Assembly: GCF_044987625.1 (NCBI RefSeq)
Contig: NZ_JBJDSB010000002.1
Location: 744,001 to 808,000, forward strand
Direction: 5' to 3'
Length of the DNA stretch: 64,000 nt
DNA from: Desulfobaculum sp044987625
Lineage (GTDB): Bacteria; Desulfobacterota; Desulfovibrionia; Desulfovibrionales; Desulfovibrionaceae
The notes beneath the pieces were generated by a model that saw only the letters and a list, made by a program, of their open reading frames with translations, searched no databases and was not told the DNA's origin. This document shows, one piece after another, positions 1 to 8,553 of the stretch. The translations under genes and the position numbers were made by a program. The stretch's first letter is position 1; the number at the start of each line of letters is the position of its first letter.

Positions 1-1
1 C

Positions 2-2008
2 CACGCGGCCATCACCTCCCGCGAGCTGGGCATCCCCGCCATCATTGGCATCCAGCGCGCCGAAGTGCTGCGTAACCTCGACGGTCAGGAAGTGACGGTC
101 GACGGCTCCCGCGCCAAGGTGTACCGCGGCAAGCTGCCCCTCATTGAGGTTGGCGGTGAGATTGATACCGCGAAGCTGCCGCAGACCAAGACCAGGGTCG
201 GCCTCATTCTCGCTGACGTGGGCCAGGCGCTGTTCCTGTCCCGTCTGCGCAATGTGCCGGACTTCGAAGTTGGCCTGCTGCGCGCCGAGTTCATGCTGGG
301 CAACATCTCCATCCACCCGATGGCGCTGGAAGCCTACGACTCCGGCCTGCTGGATACCCTCGTTGACAAGAAGCTCCGCGACCTTGACGCCCAGCTGACC
401 AAGGTTGTGCGCGAGCAGCTCGCTTCCGGCGTGCGGACCCTCGACCTTAAGCTGCGCGACTACGTCGGCGAAATTACCGACCTCGCTCCGCAGATTCAGG
501 CCTTGACCGAACGCGAAAGCACCCCCGGCGGCACCGAGGAAGTCCTCGCCATCCATCGCCACATGCGCGAACTGGACAAGCAGCTCGACTTCCATCTGGA
601 GCAGGCCACCCATCGCCTCGACGTGCTCAAGACCTCCGAAGACCTTGAGGCCCACGTCGCCGTGGTTATGGGCTGGGCCGACGCCCTTGAGCAGTTCTCC
701 GGTTCCGACACGCACAGCGTCAAGAGCCGTCAGGAGCTGCAGGCCAAGATCAACGAGCACATGCAGCTCGTGAAGGACAACCCCTACATCCAGGACGTCC
801 TGCAGCGCATCGGCGAGATGCGCCGCGAAGTCGCCCGCCAGACCGGTCTGGCCAAGGAAATTGAGGAAGTCCGCACCCTGCCCGAGCGCATCCGCGAGCT
901 TATCAAGTCCCGCGGCTACCGCAACGGCAAGGAGCACTACGTGCAGACCCTGTCCCAGAGCCTCGCGCTCTTCGCCATGGCCTTCTATGGCAAGGACATC
1001 GTCTACCGTACCACCGACTACAAATCCAACGAGTACCGCAACCTCATCGGCGGCAACCTCTTCGAAAGCTACGAAGACAACCCGATGATCGGCTACCGCG
1101 GTGTCTCCCGCAATATCCATGACTGGGAAATCGAAGCCTTCAAGCTCGCCCGTGGCGTGTTTGGCGGTAAGAATCTCCAGATCATGTTGCCCTTCGTGCG
1201 TACGCTGGAAGAAGCGCGCAGCATGAAGCGCTACCTTGAGCAGGTGCACAAGGTGAAGTCCGGCGAGGACGGTCTCAAGATCATCCTCATGTCCGAAATC
1301 CCGGCCAACGCCATTCTTGCCAAGCAGTTCATTGAAGAGTTCGACGGCTTCTCCATCGGCTCCAATGACATGACGCAGATGGTGCTCGCCACGGACCGAG
1401 ACAACGCCAGACTTCAGCACATCTACGACGAAGAGGACCCGGCCGTTATCTGGGCCATCCTCGTGACCATCTTCACTGGTCAGAAGTACGCCAAGAAGGT
1501 TGGCTTCTGCGGTCAGGGTGTCTCCAACAGCGTGATTCTGCGCGGACTGGTTGCCATTGCCGGCATCACCTCCGCCTCCGTTGTGCCGGATACCTACCAC
1601 CAGACCAAGGAAGAGATGGCCGCTGTTGAGGCGCTGAACATCCCGCTCGCCAACCTTGGCAAGTGGCTCGGACAGCAGCACCTCAACCGTCTCATCAAGC
1701 TCCTTGAGGAGGAGAACTACGGTCACATCCTCAAGAAGTACAAGACGCCTGCCGACTTCCTCGAATGGTACGAGGGCGAGCTTGCCCGCTTTGCCGAGCA
1801 GCTCCGCGAAAACCTCGACGCCGAGAAGGAAGAGTTCTACCGTCAGGAGATGCAGCGCTTCCGTGCCACCTTCCACAAGCCGGTTATTTACGCCAGCTGG
1901 GACTGGGAGAGCACCGTCCTCGACGCCCTGCATCAGGCCGGTTTCGCCAACTTCGACGAGCAGATCAAGGCGCTGGAAAAGCAGCGTAAGGCTCTCGGAC
2001 TGGCCTAG
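2..2008 (+). CDS. ppsA: PEP synthase-like PEP-utilising enzyme, C-terminal part (5' end outside window)
   Basis: Makes or uses phosphoenolpyruvate (pyruvate + ATP to PEP in true PpsA), a gluconeogenic step in the cytoplasm. The reading frame is already open at base 2 and begins with the phosphohistidine-domain motif HAAITSRELGIPAIIG; the presumed catalytic His is codon 2-4. The PEP-binding barrel follows, with SNEYRNLIGG, NPMIGYRG, SIGSNDMTQMVLATDRD and the catalytic-Cys motif GFCGQGVSN. Between the His domain and the barrel there is a helix-rich stretch well over 150 residues longer than I recall for E. coli PpsA, and about 110 residues follow the usual end. An internal GTG at 65 is not a real start. 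A strong terminator follows. Family membership is sure; exact substrate direction is inferred. Confidence 0.9.
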   Translation, partial: HAAITSRELGIPAIIGIQRAEVLRNLDGQEVTVDGSRAKVYRGKLPLIEVGGEIDTAKLPQTKTRVGLILADVGQALFLSRLRNVPDFEVGLLRAEFMLGNISIHPMALEAYDSGLLDTLVDKKLRDLDAQLTKVVREQLASGVRTLDLKLRDYVGEITDLAPQIQALTERESTPGGTEEVLAIHRHMRELDKQLDFHLEQATHRLDVLKTSEDLEAHVAVVMGWADALEQFSGSDTHSVKSRQELQAKINEHMQLVKDNPYIQDVLQRIGEMRREVARQTGLAKEIEEVRTLPERIRELIKSRGYRNGKEHYVQTLSQSLALFAMAFYGKDIVYRTTDYKSNEYRNLIGGNLFESYEDNPMIGYRGVSRNIHDWEIEAFKLARGVFGGKNLQIMLPFVRTLEEARSMKRYLEQVHKVKSGEDGLKIILMSEIPANAILAKQFIEEFDGFSIGSNDMTQMVLATDRDNARLQHIYDEEDPAVIWAILVTIFTGQKYAKKVGFCGQGVSNSVILRGLVAIAGITSASVVPDTYHQTKEEMAAVEALNIPLANLGKWLGQQHLNRLIKLLEEENYGHILKKYKTPADFLEWYEGELARFAEQLRENLDAEKEEFYRQEMQRFRATFHKPVIYASWDWESTVLDALHQAGFANFDEQIKALEKQRKALGLA

Positions 2009-2046
2009 TTCTCCGCACACCGGAGACCGCACGGCATCCGCATGCA

Positions 2047-2081
2047 AAGCCCCCCGGACCATCGGCCCGGGGGGCTTTTTT
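2047..2081 (+). terminator. Rho-independent terminator after the PEP synthase-like gene
   Basis: Eleven-base arms (2047-2057 and 2067-2077) pair perfectly around a GC-rich core and run into a T tract. It lies about 40 bases after the stop codon. Confidence 0.9.
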
Positions 2082-2148
2082 ACACCGCAAGGGCCGCGCG
2101 CCACGCGTCCCGCACTTCGCAATGACAACCCACAGGGGAATCCGCCAT

Positions 2149-2820
2149 ATGCCCACTCCACAAGCGTCCCTCGCAGGCTGGGAACTGGCCGTGCCGCTTC
2201 TCGCCGAAGGGGCACACACCGCGCTCTTGAACACCGTTCACAGCATGCGCCAGTCCGCCACCATCTACCCGCCCGAAGGCCTCGAATTCAACGCCCTTGC
2301 GCAGACGCCATTTGACGCCGTCAAGGTCGTCATTCTGGGGCAGGACCCCTATCACGGCCCCGGTCAGGCCCATGGGCTTTCCTTCTCCGTCCCCGAAGGC
2401 GTTCGCGTGCCGCCATCCCTGCGCAACATGTTCAAGGAGATTCAGGCCACCGTGTACAACGGCGAAGAGCGCCAATGCTCCACCGACCTCACCCGCTGGG
2501 CGCAGCAGGGCGTTTTGCTCCTGAATGCCATATTCACCGTTGAGGCAGGCAAGGCCGGCTCCCATCGCCGACTCGGCTGGGAGCGCATCTCCGACGCCAT
2601 TGTTTCGGCCATTTCGGATCAGCATCAGCACGTCGTCTTTCTCCTGTGGGGCAGCTTCGCCCGCAGTAAAGCCGCCCTTATTGACACCACCAAGCACCTC
2701 GTCCTCGAAGCCGCCCACCCCTCGCCACTCTCCGCCTATCGCGGCTTCTTTGGCTGCAACCACTTCGCCCTTGCGAATGACGACCTTGTGCGCCATGGGG
2801 GAGAACCTATCAAGTGGTAG
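2149..2820 (+). CDS. ung: Uracil-DNA glycosylase (family 1)
   Basis: Removes uracil from DNA, the first step of base-excision repair. The 223-residue product carries the family-1 motif GQDPYHG (catalytic Asp at about residue 66) and the C-terminal HPSPLSAYRG minor-groove loop. Length fits the family. The frame stays open upstream to an ATG at 2122, but that start has no ribosome-binding site, while AGGGGA at about 2133-2138 sits correctly for the ATG at 2149, which I chose. It is a single-gene unit between the terminator at 2047-2081 and a repeat-filled gap, convergent with the M23 peptidase gene. Confidence 0.95.
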   Translation: MPTPQASLAGWELAVPLLAEGAHTALLNTVHSMRQSATIYPPEGLEFNALAQTPFDAVKVVILGQDPYHGPGQAHGLSFSVPEGVRVPPSLRNMFKEIQATVYNGEERQCSTDLTRWAQQGVLLLNAIFTVEAGKAGSHRRLGWERISDAIVSAISDQHQHVVFLLWGSFARSKAALIDTTKHLVLEAAHPSPLSAYRGFFGCNHFALANDDLVRHGGEPIKW

Positions 2821-2872
2821 ATGGAAAGGGGATGGGGTAGGGAAAGAGGGAGAAAGTCAATGCCTCCGGCGG

Positions 2873-2934
2873 GTTAAGGGAATGATTCCCTTAACAATCC
2901 CCAGGATTTTATGGGCGGAAGCCGCCCATAAAAT
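2873..2934 (+). repeat. Bipartite hairpin repeat element, copy 1
   Basis: Two perfect stem-loops in a row: 10-bp arms 2873-2882/2886-2895 with a 3-base loop, then 13-bp arms 2906-2918/2922-2934 with loop AAG. The same bipartite arrangement recurs at 55906-55969 with changed but still fully paired stems. It sits 50 bases after the ung stop in a tail-to-tail gap. It is not preceded by a promoter and does not end in a T tract, so it is not a standard terminator. Confidence 0.85.
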
Positions 2935-2946
2935 AGACGTTGGGCG

Positions 2947-3203
2947 GCGGGAGTCGTCAGGGGTGACGACAGGCCAGTCTCCGCGCACCCGGTCTGTGCG
3001 CACGCAGGATACATAAGGACGGTAGTCCTTATGCCCCCGGAGGGAAAAAAGGGTGGGCGTCGCCGCCCCGGTGGGCTTGCCATGCCGGCGGGTGCGGGAG
3101 TCGTCAGGGGTGACGACAGGCCAGTCCACGCGCATCCGGCCTGTGCGCACGCAGGATTCATAAGGATGGTAGTCCTTATGCCCCCGGAGGGAAAAATGGG
3201 TGG
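2947..3203. repeat. Two direct repeats of about 110 bp, 147 bp apart
   Basis: Copy 1 spans 2947-3056 and copy 2 spans 3094-3203; the offset is a constant 147 bases with only scattered substitutions. Each unit holds an inverted GTCGTC/GACGAC segment and a stem-loop (CATAAGGAC arms at 3012-3033; near-identical at 3159-3180). On the minus strand the stem is flanked by TCCGG...GG and ATCC, like the other TAAGG stem-loops in this window. No credible ORF runs through it. The remaining spacer sequence up to 3236 shows nothing else. Confidence 0.85.
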
Positions 3204-3236
3204 CATTTCCCGCCTCGGTGGGCCAAAAGCACCATG

Positions 3237-3272
3237 AAAAAAGGGCGCTCCTGATGTATCGGGAGCGCCCTT
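3237..3272 (-). terminator. Rho-independent terminator of the M23 peptidase gene
   Basis: Arms 3241-3251 and 3262-3272 pair around a loop of about ten bases. On the minus strand the stem is followed by six T residues (A run at 3237-3242). It lies about 30 bases beyond the stop of the minus-strand gene. Confidence 0.85.
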
Positions 3273-3300
3273 GATGCGTTTGGAAGGGTGAGGGTGGCGG

Positions 3301-4602
3301 TTAGTTCATGCGCGAGGTGATGTTGTTGTCAATCCACCGTCCATCCCACCATTCGATGGGGTTGACGGGCACGCCGCCGACGAAGACGCCGAAGTGGAGG
3401 TGGTCGCCACCGGCGAGGCCGGTTGCGCCTGTGCGGCCGATGATCTGGTTCTTTTTGACCATGTCGCCGACGCTGACGTCGATGCTGCTCATGTGCGAAT
3501 AGAGGCTCATGAGTCCAAGGCCGTGGTCGATGACAACGCTCTCGCCGTAGATGCCGAAGAAGCCGGTGTGCACAACCTTACCGTTGTTGGCGGCGGGGAT
3601 GGGTGCGTGGCGGACGGAGGCGAGGTCGATGCCGAGGTGCGTCTGGTGGTCCACGTCCTTTCCGGCGTACTTGTAGGTACGGCGGTCGCCGAATCCGGCG
3701 CGGTTAGCGGCGTTAGGCAGGCGGGAGAAGCGTCCTTCCCACATGGGGGTGGCGGTACTTTCGCTGCCGAGCTTGTGCATTGCCGCGCGGTTTTTCACGC
3801 GCAGTTCGCGGTTGACCATCAGGTAGCGTTCCAGTTGCGTGGGCGCGTCGGGGAACTCGTCCTCGAACTGGGGCATCTTGGCGTTGAGGAAGCGGTCGGG
3901 CAGGTTGATGACGTCGTGTCGGAACTTCCGGTCGTTGACGTGGTAGTAGAAGGAATCCTTCCGGGTGTTTCCTGCCTTGTCCGTGGCGATGAGCACCGGG
4001 GAGAACTGCTCCACGGTCATGTCCTGCGGGAAGGCGAACAGGCAGAGGTAATTGCCGTTTGCCTGCTTGTACCCACGGAAGAACTCGTCGCCGATCTGTA
4101 CGCCGGACTTGGAGACATCCTCGTTCACGGTATAGGCAACGCAGCCGGAGCCGCCCCGGTTCAGGTTGTGCTGCCCGGAAAGGACGACAACGCGGGGCTT
4201 TTTGGTATCCAGTTCAAACTCCCACGTCTTATTGGCGGTGTTGCCTTGTCCCATATTGTAGATAGAACGGTCCGTGGCGGAAACCGTAATGCTGACCGGT
4301 CCGTTGCGGAATTTGGTCTGCGAGAGATCGAATTCCACTGTTGCTTCCAGCGGATTGGCGAAGGTGTCCTGCTTGAGCAGGGCAACGCTGCGGCCTTTCT
4401 GCGTGGCGATGACGGACAGGTTCTTGATACCGGTAGTGGGGTCCACGGCGGTGAGGGAGAACGAGGATTCCGCACCGAGGTAGCCTTCACCGGGGGTGAG
4501 GGTCAGCTCGGGGGCGCGTCTGTCCTTGAGGTAGAGGATGCCGCCCACGGCTACCGCTGCAAGGAGAAACACGAGGATTGAGACTGTTACGAGTTTTTTC
4601 AT
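3301..4602 (-). CDS. M23-family metallopeptidase (LytM-like), membrane anchored
   Basis: Probable zinc endopeptidase that cuts peptidoglycan cross-bridges or activates amidases, in the periplasm. The 433-residue protein starts with a Lys pair and one hydrophobic segment (residues 5-25) that anchors it in the inner membrane. A long beta-rich region resembling repeated Ig-like modules follows, and the peptidase domain is C-terminal. The zinc ligands are visible: HLGID (His322, Asp326) and HLHFG (His401, His403), plus YSH near residue 370. The catalytic set is complete, so activity is expected. It is transcribed alone and ends at its own terminator. The Shine-Dalgarno sequence upstream of the ATG is poor. 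Confidence 0.92.
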   Translation of the reverse strand: MKKLVTVSILVFLLAAVAVGGILYLKDRRAPELTLTPGEGYLGAESSFSLTAVDPTTGIKNLSVIATQKGRSVALLKQDTFANPLEATVEFDLSQTKFRNGPVSITVSATDRSIYNMGQGNTANKTWEFELDTKKPRVVVLSGQHNLNRGGSGCVAYTVNEDVSKSGVQIGDEFFRGYKQANGNYLCLFAFPQDMTVEQFSPVLIATDKAGNTRKDSFYYHVNDRKFRHDVINLPDRFLNAKMPQFEDEFPDAPTQLERYLMVNRELRVKNRAAMHKLGSESTATPMWEGRFSRLPNAANRAGFGDRRTYKYAGKDVDHQTHLGIDLASVRHAPIPAANNGKVVHTGFFGIYGESVVIDHGLGLMSLYSHMSSIDVSVGDMVKKNQIIGRTGATGLAGGDHLHFGVFVGGVPVNPIEWWDGRWIDNNITSRMN

Positions 4603-5200
4603 TCTACTATTGCTCTGTAATGACGGATTTCAGGTTGAACGAGTCCTCTGCGAGGACGGTTTGCCGTTGGGTTCGGCTTTGATGGATACCGTTTTCAGGG
4701 GCTTATGCCAACCCTCGGCAACATTTTGTCGCACGCGGGTAGAGCATGGTGTCGGATATTCGACGAAACTGCTGTGCGACGCGGAAAAAGGCAAATACGA
4801 TGATGCGCGCTTTGGGTGGCAACGCAGTACGACTGATGGGAAAAATTTCGATAGGGGGTGGATTATTCCATAGTTCTCTTGTATGGAAAAATTGTTTACT
4901 CACTCAAATCAGAGGCTTATACGGCATTCAGTGAATGCCGTTTAAGAAGTGAATACGATTTACTGAGTTGTGATACTGATTGACATACCATTTCAACCAT
5001 CATGCAAAATGCGCGAATATATGGCGTTTTACTGAAAAAAAGTCGCCGATTCCATTGACTGGGTACTGTATTTGTGCTCATTCAACAAGAAATACCATTC
5101 GTGCAGTGCTGATTCCATAAACACTTGAACGGTAGGATGGAACGCCAGTTTTTCTTTGGCGGATTGGTCCGCCGCTGTTTGGTAACTATGGAGGTGTCTT
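4603..5200. other. Divergent intergenic region upstream of the hydrogenase operon
   Basis: About 600 bases without a convincing gene, relatively AT-rich towards the hydrogenase side. It holds a perfect 9-bp inverted repeat (4922-4930/4932-4940, one-base spacer), a promoter-like pair near 4980, and a GGCGGA/TCCGCC hairpin at about 5158-5173 just before the hynB ribosome-binding site. Both flanking genes would be expressed from here. Confidence 0.7.
4980..5008 (+). promoter_or_regulatory. Candidate sigma-70 promoter of hynBA
   Basis: A perfect TTGACA at 4980-4985 is followed at 17 bases by TGCAAA, a weak -10. It would give a leader of about 190 bases before hynB. The palindrome at 4922-4940 lies just upstream, in a position that suits an activator. 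This is inference from sequence only. Confidence 0.35.
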
Positions 5201-6154
5201 ATGAAATGTTCAATTGGTAGCGGTAAGCATGACGTCATGGAAGCCCTGAAAGCAAAAGGGATTTCACGCCGTGAGTTCATGAAGTTCTGTGCCGCTGTAT
5301 CCGCCGCTATGGCTGCGGATGCGTCCTTCACTCCCGCCCGCGTGGCGGAAGCCCTCACCGCTAAAGAGCGGCCGACGGTTATCTGGCTGCATTTCGCCGA
5401 ATGTACGGGCTGCTCCGAGTCCGTCCTGCGTAGCACCGAGCCGGATATCGCGACGGTTCTGTTTGATGTCATCTCCCTCGATTATCATGAGACCCTCATG
5501 CAGTGCGCCGGTGAAGCCATCGAAGAAGTTCTGCACAAGACCGTCCACGAGAAAGAAGGCAAGTTCGTTCTGGTCCTCGAGGGCGGCGTGCCCACCAAGG
5601 ACGGCGGCATCTACGGCAAGGTCGGCGGCAAGACCATGTACTCCACCCTGCAGGAGATTTACCCCAAGGCACTGGCAACCATCGCCATCGGCACCTGTGC
5701 CGCATACGGCGGCGTGCAGAAGGCTGCCCCGAACCCCACCGGTGCAAAGGGCTGCAGCGAAGCCCTCGGCGGCGCCCCGATGATCAACGTCCCCGGTTGC
5801 CCGCCCAACCCCATGAGCTTCATCGGTACCGTGGTGCACTACATCACCAAGGGTATGCCCGAGCTCGACGAATACGGCCGTCCCTACCTCTTCTACGGCG
5901 CAACTGTTCACGAAAACTGCCCCCGCCTCAAATACTTTGAGGAAGGACTTTTCGCCCCCTCCTTCGATTCCGAAGAAGCCAGAAAGGGCTACTGCTTGTA
6001 CGAGCTGGGTTGCAAAGGCCCCAACACGTTCAACAACTGCCCGAAGGTTCTGTTCAACCAGGTCAGCTTCCCCATCCAGGCCGGCCATCCCTGCATCGGC
6101 TGCTCCGAGCCTGATTTCTGGGATGAGATGAGCCCGTTCTACGACGTGTACTAG
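5201..6154 (+). CDS. hynB: Periplasmic [NiFe] hydrogenase small subunit
   Basis: Electron-transfer subunit of uptake hydrogenase, carrying three Fe-S clusters from the Ni-Fe site towards periplasmic cytochrome c3. The 317-residue precursor has a Tat signal with SRREFMK (residues 22-28) and a hydrophobic stretch after it. Cluster ligands are visible: ECTGC (Cys68, Cys71), GTCAAYGG, PGCPPNP, then HENCPR, ELGCKGP, NNCP and HPCIGCSEP. The GGAGG ribosome-binding site lies just before the ATG. It is followed after 62 bases by hynA, so the two subunits are made together and exported as a complex on this one signal peptide. All family cysteines I expect are present. Confidence 0.97.
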   Translation: MKCSIGSGKHDVMEALKAKGISRREFMKFCAAVSAAMAADASFTPARVAEALTAKERPTVIWLHFAECTGCSESVLRSTEPDIATVLFDVISLDYHETLMQCAGEAIEEVLHKTVHEKEGKFVLVLEGGVPTKDGGIYGKVGGKTMYSTLQEIYPKALATIAIGTCAAYGGVQKAAPNPTGAKGCSEALGGAPMINVPGCPPNPMSFIGTVVHYITKGMPELDEYGRPYLFYGATVHENCPRLKYFEEGLFAPSFDSEEARKGYCLYELGCKGPNTFNNCPKVLFNQVSFPIQAGHPCIGCSEPDFWDEMSPFYDVY

Positions 6155-6216
6155 CGTGGAATTGTAGAACACACTGGTTAACAGAAGACGCTTGAACTAC
6201 CATTTAGGAGGAAGTT

Positions 6217-7935
6217 ATGGCTGGTTGTAAGTCCAAAGCGGCCCCGGTAACTCCTGTCGGGGATTACACCGGTAAAGTCGTTATCGATCCCATTAACAGA
6301 ATCGAGGGCCACCTCCGCATCGAAGTGGAAGTGGAAAACGGTCGCGTCAAGAACGCGTGGTCCAGCTCGCAGCTGTTCCGTGGTCTGGAGCTGATCCTCC
6401 AGGGCCGTGACCCCCGCGACGCCAAGCACTTCACTCAGCGCGCCTGTGGCGTGTGCACCCACGTGCATGCCTTGGCGTCCACCCGTTGCGTGGACAACGC
6501 CATCGGCGTTGACAAGCGCATCCCCGAGTCTGGCCGTATCCTGCGCAACATGCTTCTTGGTGCGCAGTTTATGCATGACCACATTGTCCACTTCTATCAC
6601 CTCCATGCACTCGACTGGGTCGACGTTGTCAGCGCGCTGTCCGCCAGCCCCAAGGGCGCGGCAGACCTCGCCAACGGCGCAGGCCTTGGCCACCGCAAGC
6701 ACACCGTGAAGGAACTGGAAGAGACGCAGGCACGCTTGAAGAAGTTCGTTGGCTCCGGCCAGCTGGGCATCTTCTCCAATGCGTACTTCCTGGAGCCTCA
6801 CGCCGCGTACAAGCTGCCGCCGGAACTCAACCTGCTGGCAACCCATCACTACCTGCAGGCCCTGAAGCTTCAGATTCTGCCCGCACGTATGATGGCCATC
6901 ATCGGCGGCAAGAACCCGCACACCCAGAGCCTCTACGAGGGCGGCATCACCTGCTACGACGCTCTGAAGAAGGAAAATCTGGCGCAGTTCAAGGCGCTGT
7001 ATCAGGAAACCATCGAGTTCGTGAACAACACCTACCTGCCGGACATTCTGGCCGTTGCTCCGTACTACCTCGATTGGGGCGGCATCGGCGGAACCACGCA
7101 CTTCCAGAGCTGTGGCGAGTTCCCCACCGACGAAGCCGACATGTACAGCCGCTTCATGCCCTCCGGCGTGATCTACAACCGCGACATCGCCAACATCCAC
7201 GACTTCGACCTCAAGAAGATCGAGGAAAGCGTGAAGTACAGCTGGTACAAGGACGGCGATCCCAAGCATCCGTGGCACGGCGTCACGGAGCCGGAATACA
7301 CCGGCATGGACCGCATGACCTCCGAAGACACCGGCAAGTACAGCTGGATGAAGGCTCCCCGCTACAACGACAAGGCCACCGAAGTTGGCCCGCTGGCGCA
7401 GGTGCTGGTTGCCTACGGCCGCGGCCATAAGCCCACTGTGGAAGTGGTCAACAAGGTGCTCAGCACCCTCGGCGTTGGCCCCGAAGCTCTGTTCTCCACC
7501 CTCGGCCGTACCGCCGCCCGTTGCATCGAGACCAAGGTCATCGGCGACGAGATGGTCAACTGGATCGAGCAGCTTGAGAAGAACATCTCCATGGGCAAGA
7601 CCGACATCGTGGCGCCCTTCGAGATGCCCGACAAGGCCTTCGGCGTTGGCCTCGTCAACGCACCCCGCGGCACCCTGTCGCACTGGGTCGAAATTGAAGG
7701 CGGCAAGATCAAGAACTTCCAGCTGGTCGTTCCGTCCACTTGGAACCTTGGCCCGCGCAGCGACGACGGCACCCTCAGCCCGGTTGAGGAAGCGCTCATC
7801 GGCACTCCGGTGTTCGATCCCAAGCGTCCTGTCGAAATCCTGCGTACCGTCCACTCCTACGACCCCTGCATCGCCTGTGGCGTGCATGTGATCGATCCCG
7901 AAAGCAACGAGACCTACAAGTTCAAGGTCTGCTAA
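6217..7935 (+). CDS. hynA: Periplasmic [NiFe] hydrogenase large subunit
   Basis: Catalytic subunit that splits or forms H2 at the Ni-Fe centre. The 572-residue protein has the two nickel-binding motifs: RACGVC (Cys77, Cys80) near the N terminus and DPCIACGVH (Cys551, Cys554, His557) near the C terminus. The C-terminal ligand position is an ordinary TGC codon, so this is the NiFe and not the NiFeSe (selenocysteine) type. The 15-residue tail after His557 is the usual peptide removed by the maturation protease once nickel is inserted. It has no signal peptide and travels with HynB. A strong AGGAGG site precedes the ATG. Confidence 0.97.
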   Translation: MAGCKSKAAPVTPVGDYTGKVVIDPINRIEGHLRIEVEVENGRVKNAWSSSQLFRGLELILQGRDPRDAKHFTQRACGVCTHVHALASTRCVDNAIGVDKRIPESGRILRNMLLGAQFMHDHIVHFYHLHALDWVDVVSALSASPKGAADLANGAGLGHRKHTVKELEETQARLKKFVGSGQLGIFSNAYFLEPHAAYKLPPELNLLATHHYLQALKLQILPARMMAIIGGKNPHTQSLYEGGITCYDALKKENLAQFKALYQETIEFVNNTYLPDILAVAPYYLDWGGIGGTTHFQSCGEFPTDEADMYSRFMPSGVIYNRDIANIHDFDLKKIEESVKYSWYKDGDPKHPWHGVTEPEYTGMDRMTSEDTGKYSWMKAPRYNDKATEVGPLAQVLVAYGRGHKPTVEVVNKVLSTLGVGPEALFSTLGRTAARCIETKVIGDEMVNWIEQLEKNISMGKTDIVAPFEMPDKAFGVGLVNAPRGTLSHWVEIEGGKIKNFQLVVPSTWNLGPRSDDGTLSPVEEALIGTPVFDPKRPVEILRTVHSYDPCIACGVHVIDPESNETYKFKVC

Positions 7936-7971
7936 AGAGGGTAGACATCACGTTTGAATCGTTTAACAATG

Positions 7972-8005
7972 GACCCGGCCCGAAATCACGGGCCGGGTCT
8001 CTGTT
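7972..8005 (+). terminator. Hairpin between hynA and hynC
   Basis: Perfect 11-bp GC-rich arms (7972-7982 and 7989-7999) with a 6-base loop, followed by a weak T-rich stretch. It probably lowers transcription from the abundant structural genes into the maturation genes rather than stopping it fully. Confidence 0.7.
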
Positions 8006-8029
8006 ATTCCATGATCTTCAGGAGTTCGA

Positions 8030-8533
8030 GTGACTGATACGACAAAGATTCTTGTGCTGGGTTGCGGCAACATCCTGCTGCGCGACGAAGGAATAGGCGT
8101 ACGGGTGGTAGAGCGCCTCCAAGAAGAGTACGAGTTCTCGGACAACGTCCAGCTGGTGGACGGGGGAGTGCGTGGTCTTATCCTGACGGACCTTATTTCG
8201 CAGGCGGACCATGTCATCATCCTTGATGCCGTGATCAACGGCCACGAGCCGGGTACGCTGTACCGGCTGGATGGCGAGGATTTGCGGCTGTCGCTGGCCT
8301 TTAAGAACTCCGTGCACGACATGGACCTGCTGGAGACCTTGTGCTGTTGTGAGCTGATCACCGGCCACAAGCCCTCCGCGATTATCGTCGGCATTGAACC
8401 GAAGGACTACCAGTCCGAGCCGTCCCTCGAAATCAGCGAGGAGCTGACGTCGCGCATCCCTGAAATGATGGCGATGGCGGTGAAGGAAGTGGAGGCCGCC
8501 GGTGGACGGTGTGCCGTGAAGAATCCCGCATAA
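8030..8533 (+). CDS. hynC: Hydrogenase maturation endopeptidase (HyaD/HybD family)
   Basis: Cytoplasmic protease that removes the C-terminal tail of HynA after nickel insertion. The 167-residue product has the family N terminus VLGCGNILLRDEGIG, whose Glu binds nickel in the known enzymes, a second acidic ligand in the IILDAV segment, and a conserved His in VHDMDLLE. It begins at a GTG preceded by AGGAG. The gene lies 94 bases downstream of hynA behind the hairpin, and 20 bases upstream of hypC. Gene order and motifs agree, so the processing role is well supported. Confidence 0.93.
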   Translation: MTDTTKILVLGCGNILLRDEGIGVRVVERLQEEYEFSDNVQLVDGGVRGLILTDLISQADHVIILDAVINGHEPGTLYRLDGEDLRLSLAFKNSVHDMDLLETLCCCELITGHKPSAIIVGIEPKDYQSEPSLEISEELTSRIPEMMAMAVKEVEAAGGRCAVKNPA

Positions 8534-8553
8534 CGAGTGGACGAGGTGCGAAT

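Noticed and set aside
2080..2796. Minus-strand ORF opposite ung
   Set aside because: Shadow of ung, overlapping the terminator of the preceding gene, with no ribosome-binding site.
7861..7890. Possible selenocysteine (NiFeSe) hydrogenase
   Set aside because: The nickel-ligand codons in the C-terminal motif are both TGC/TGT cysteine codons; there is no in-frame TGA.
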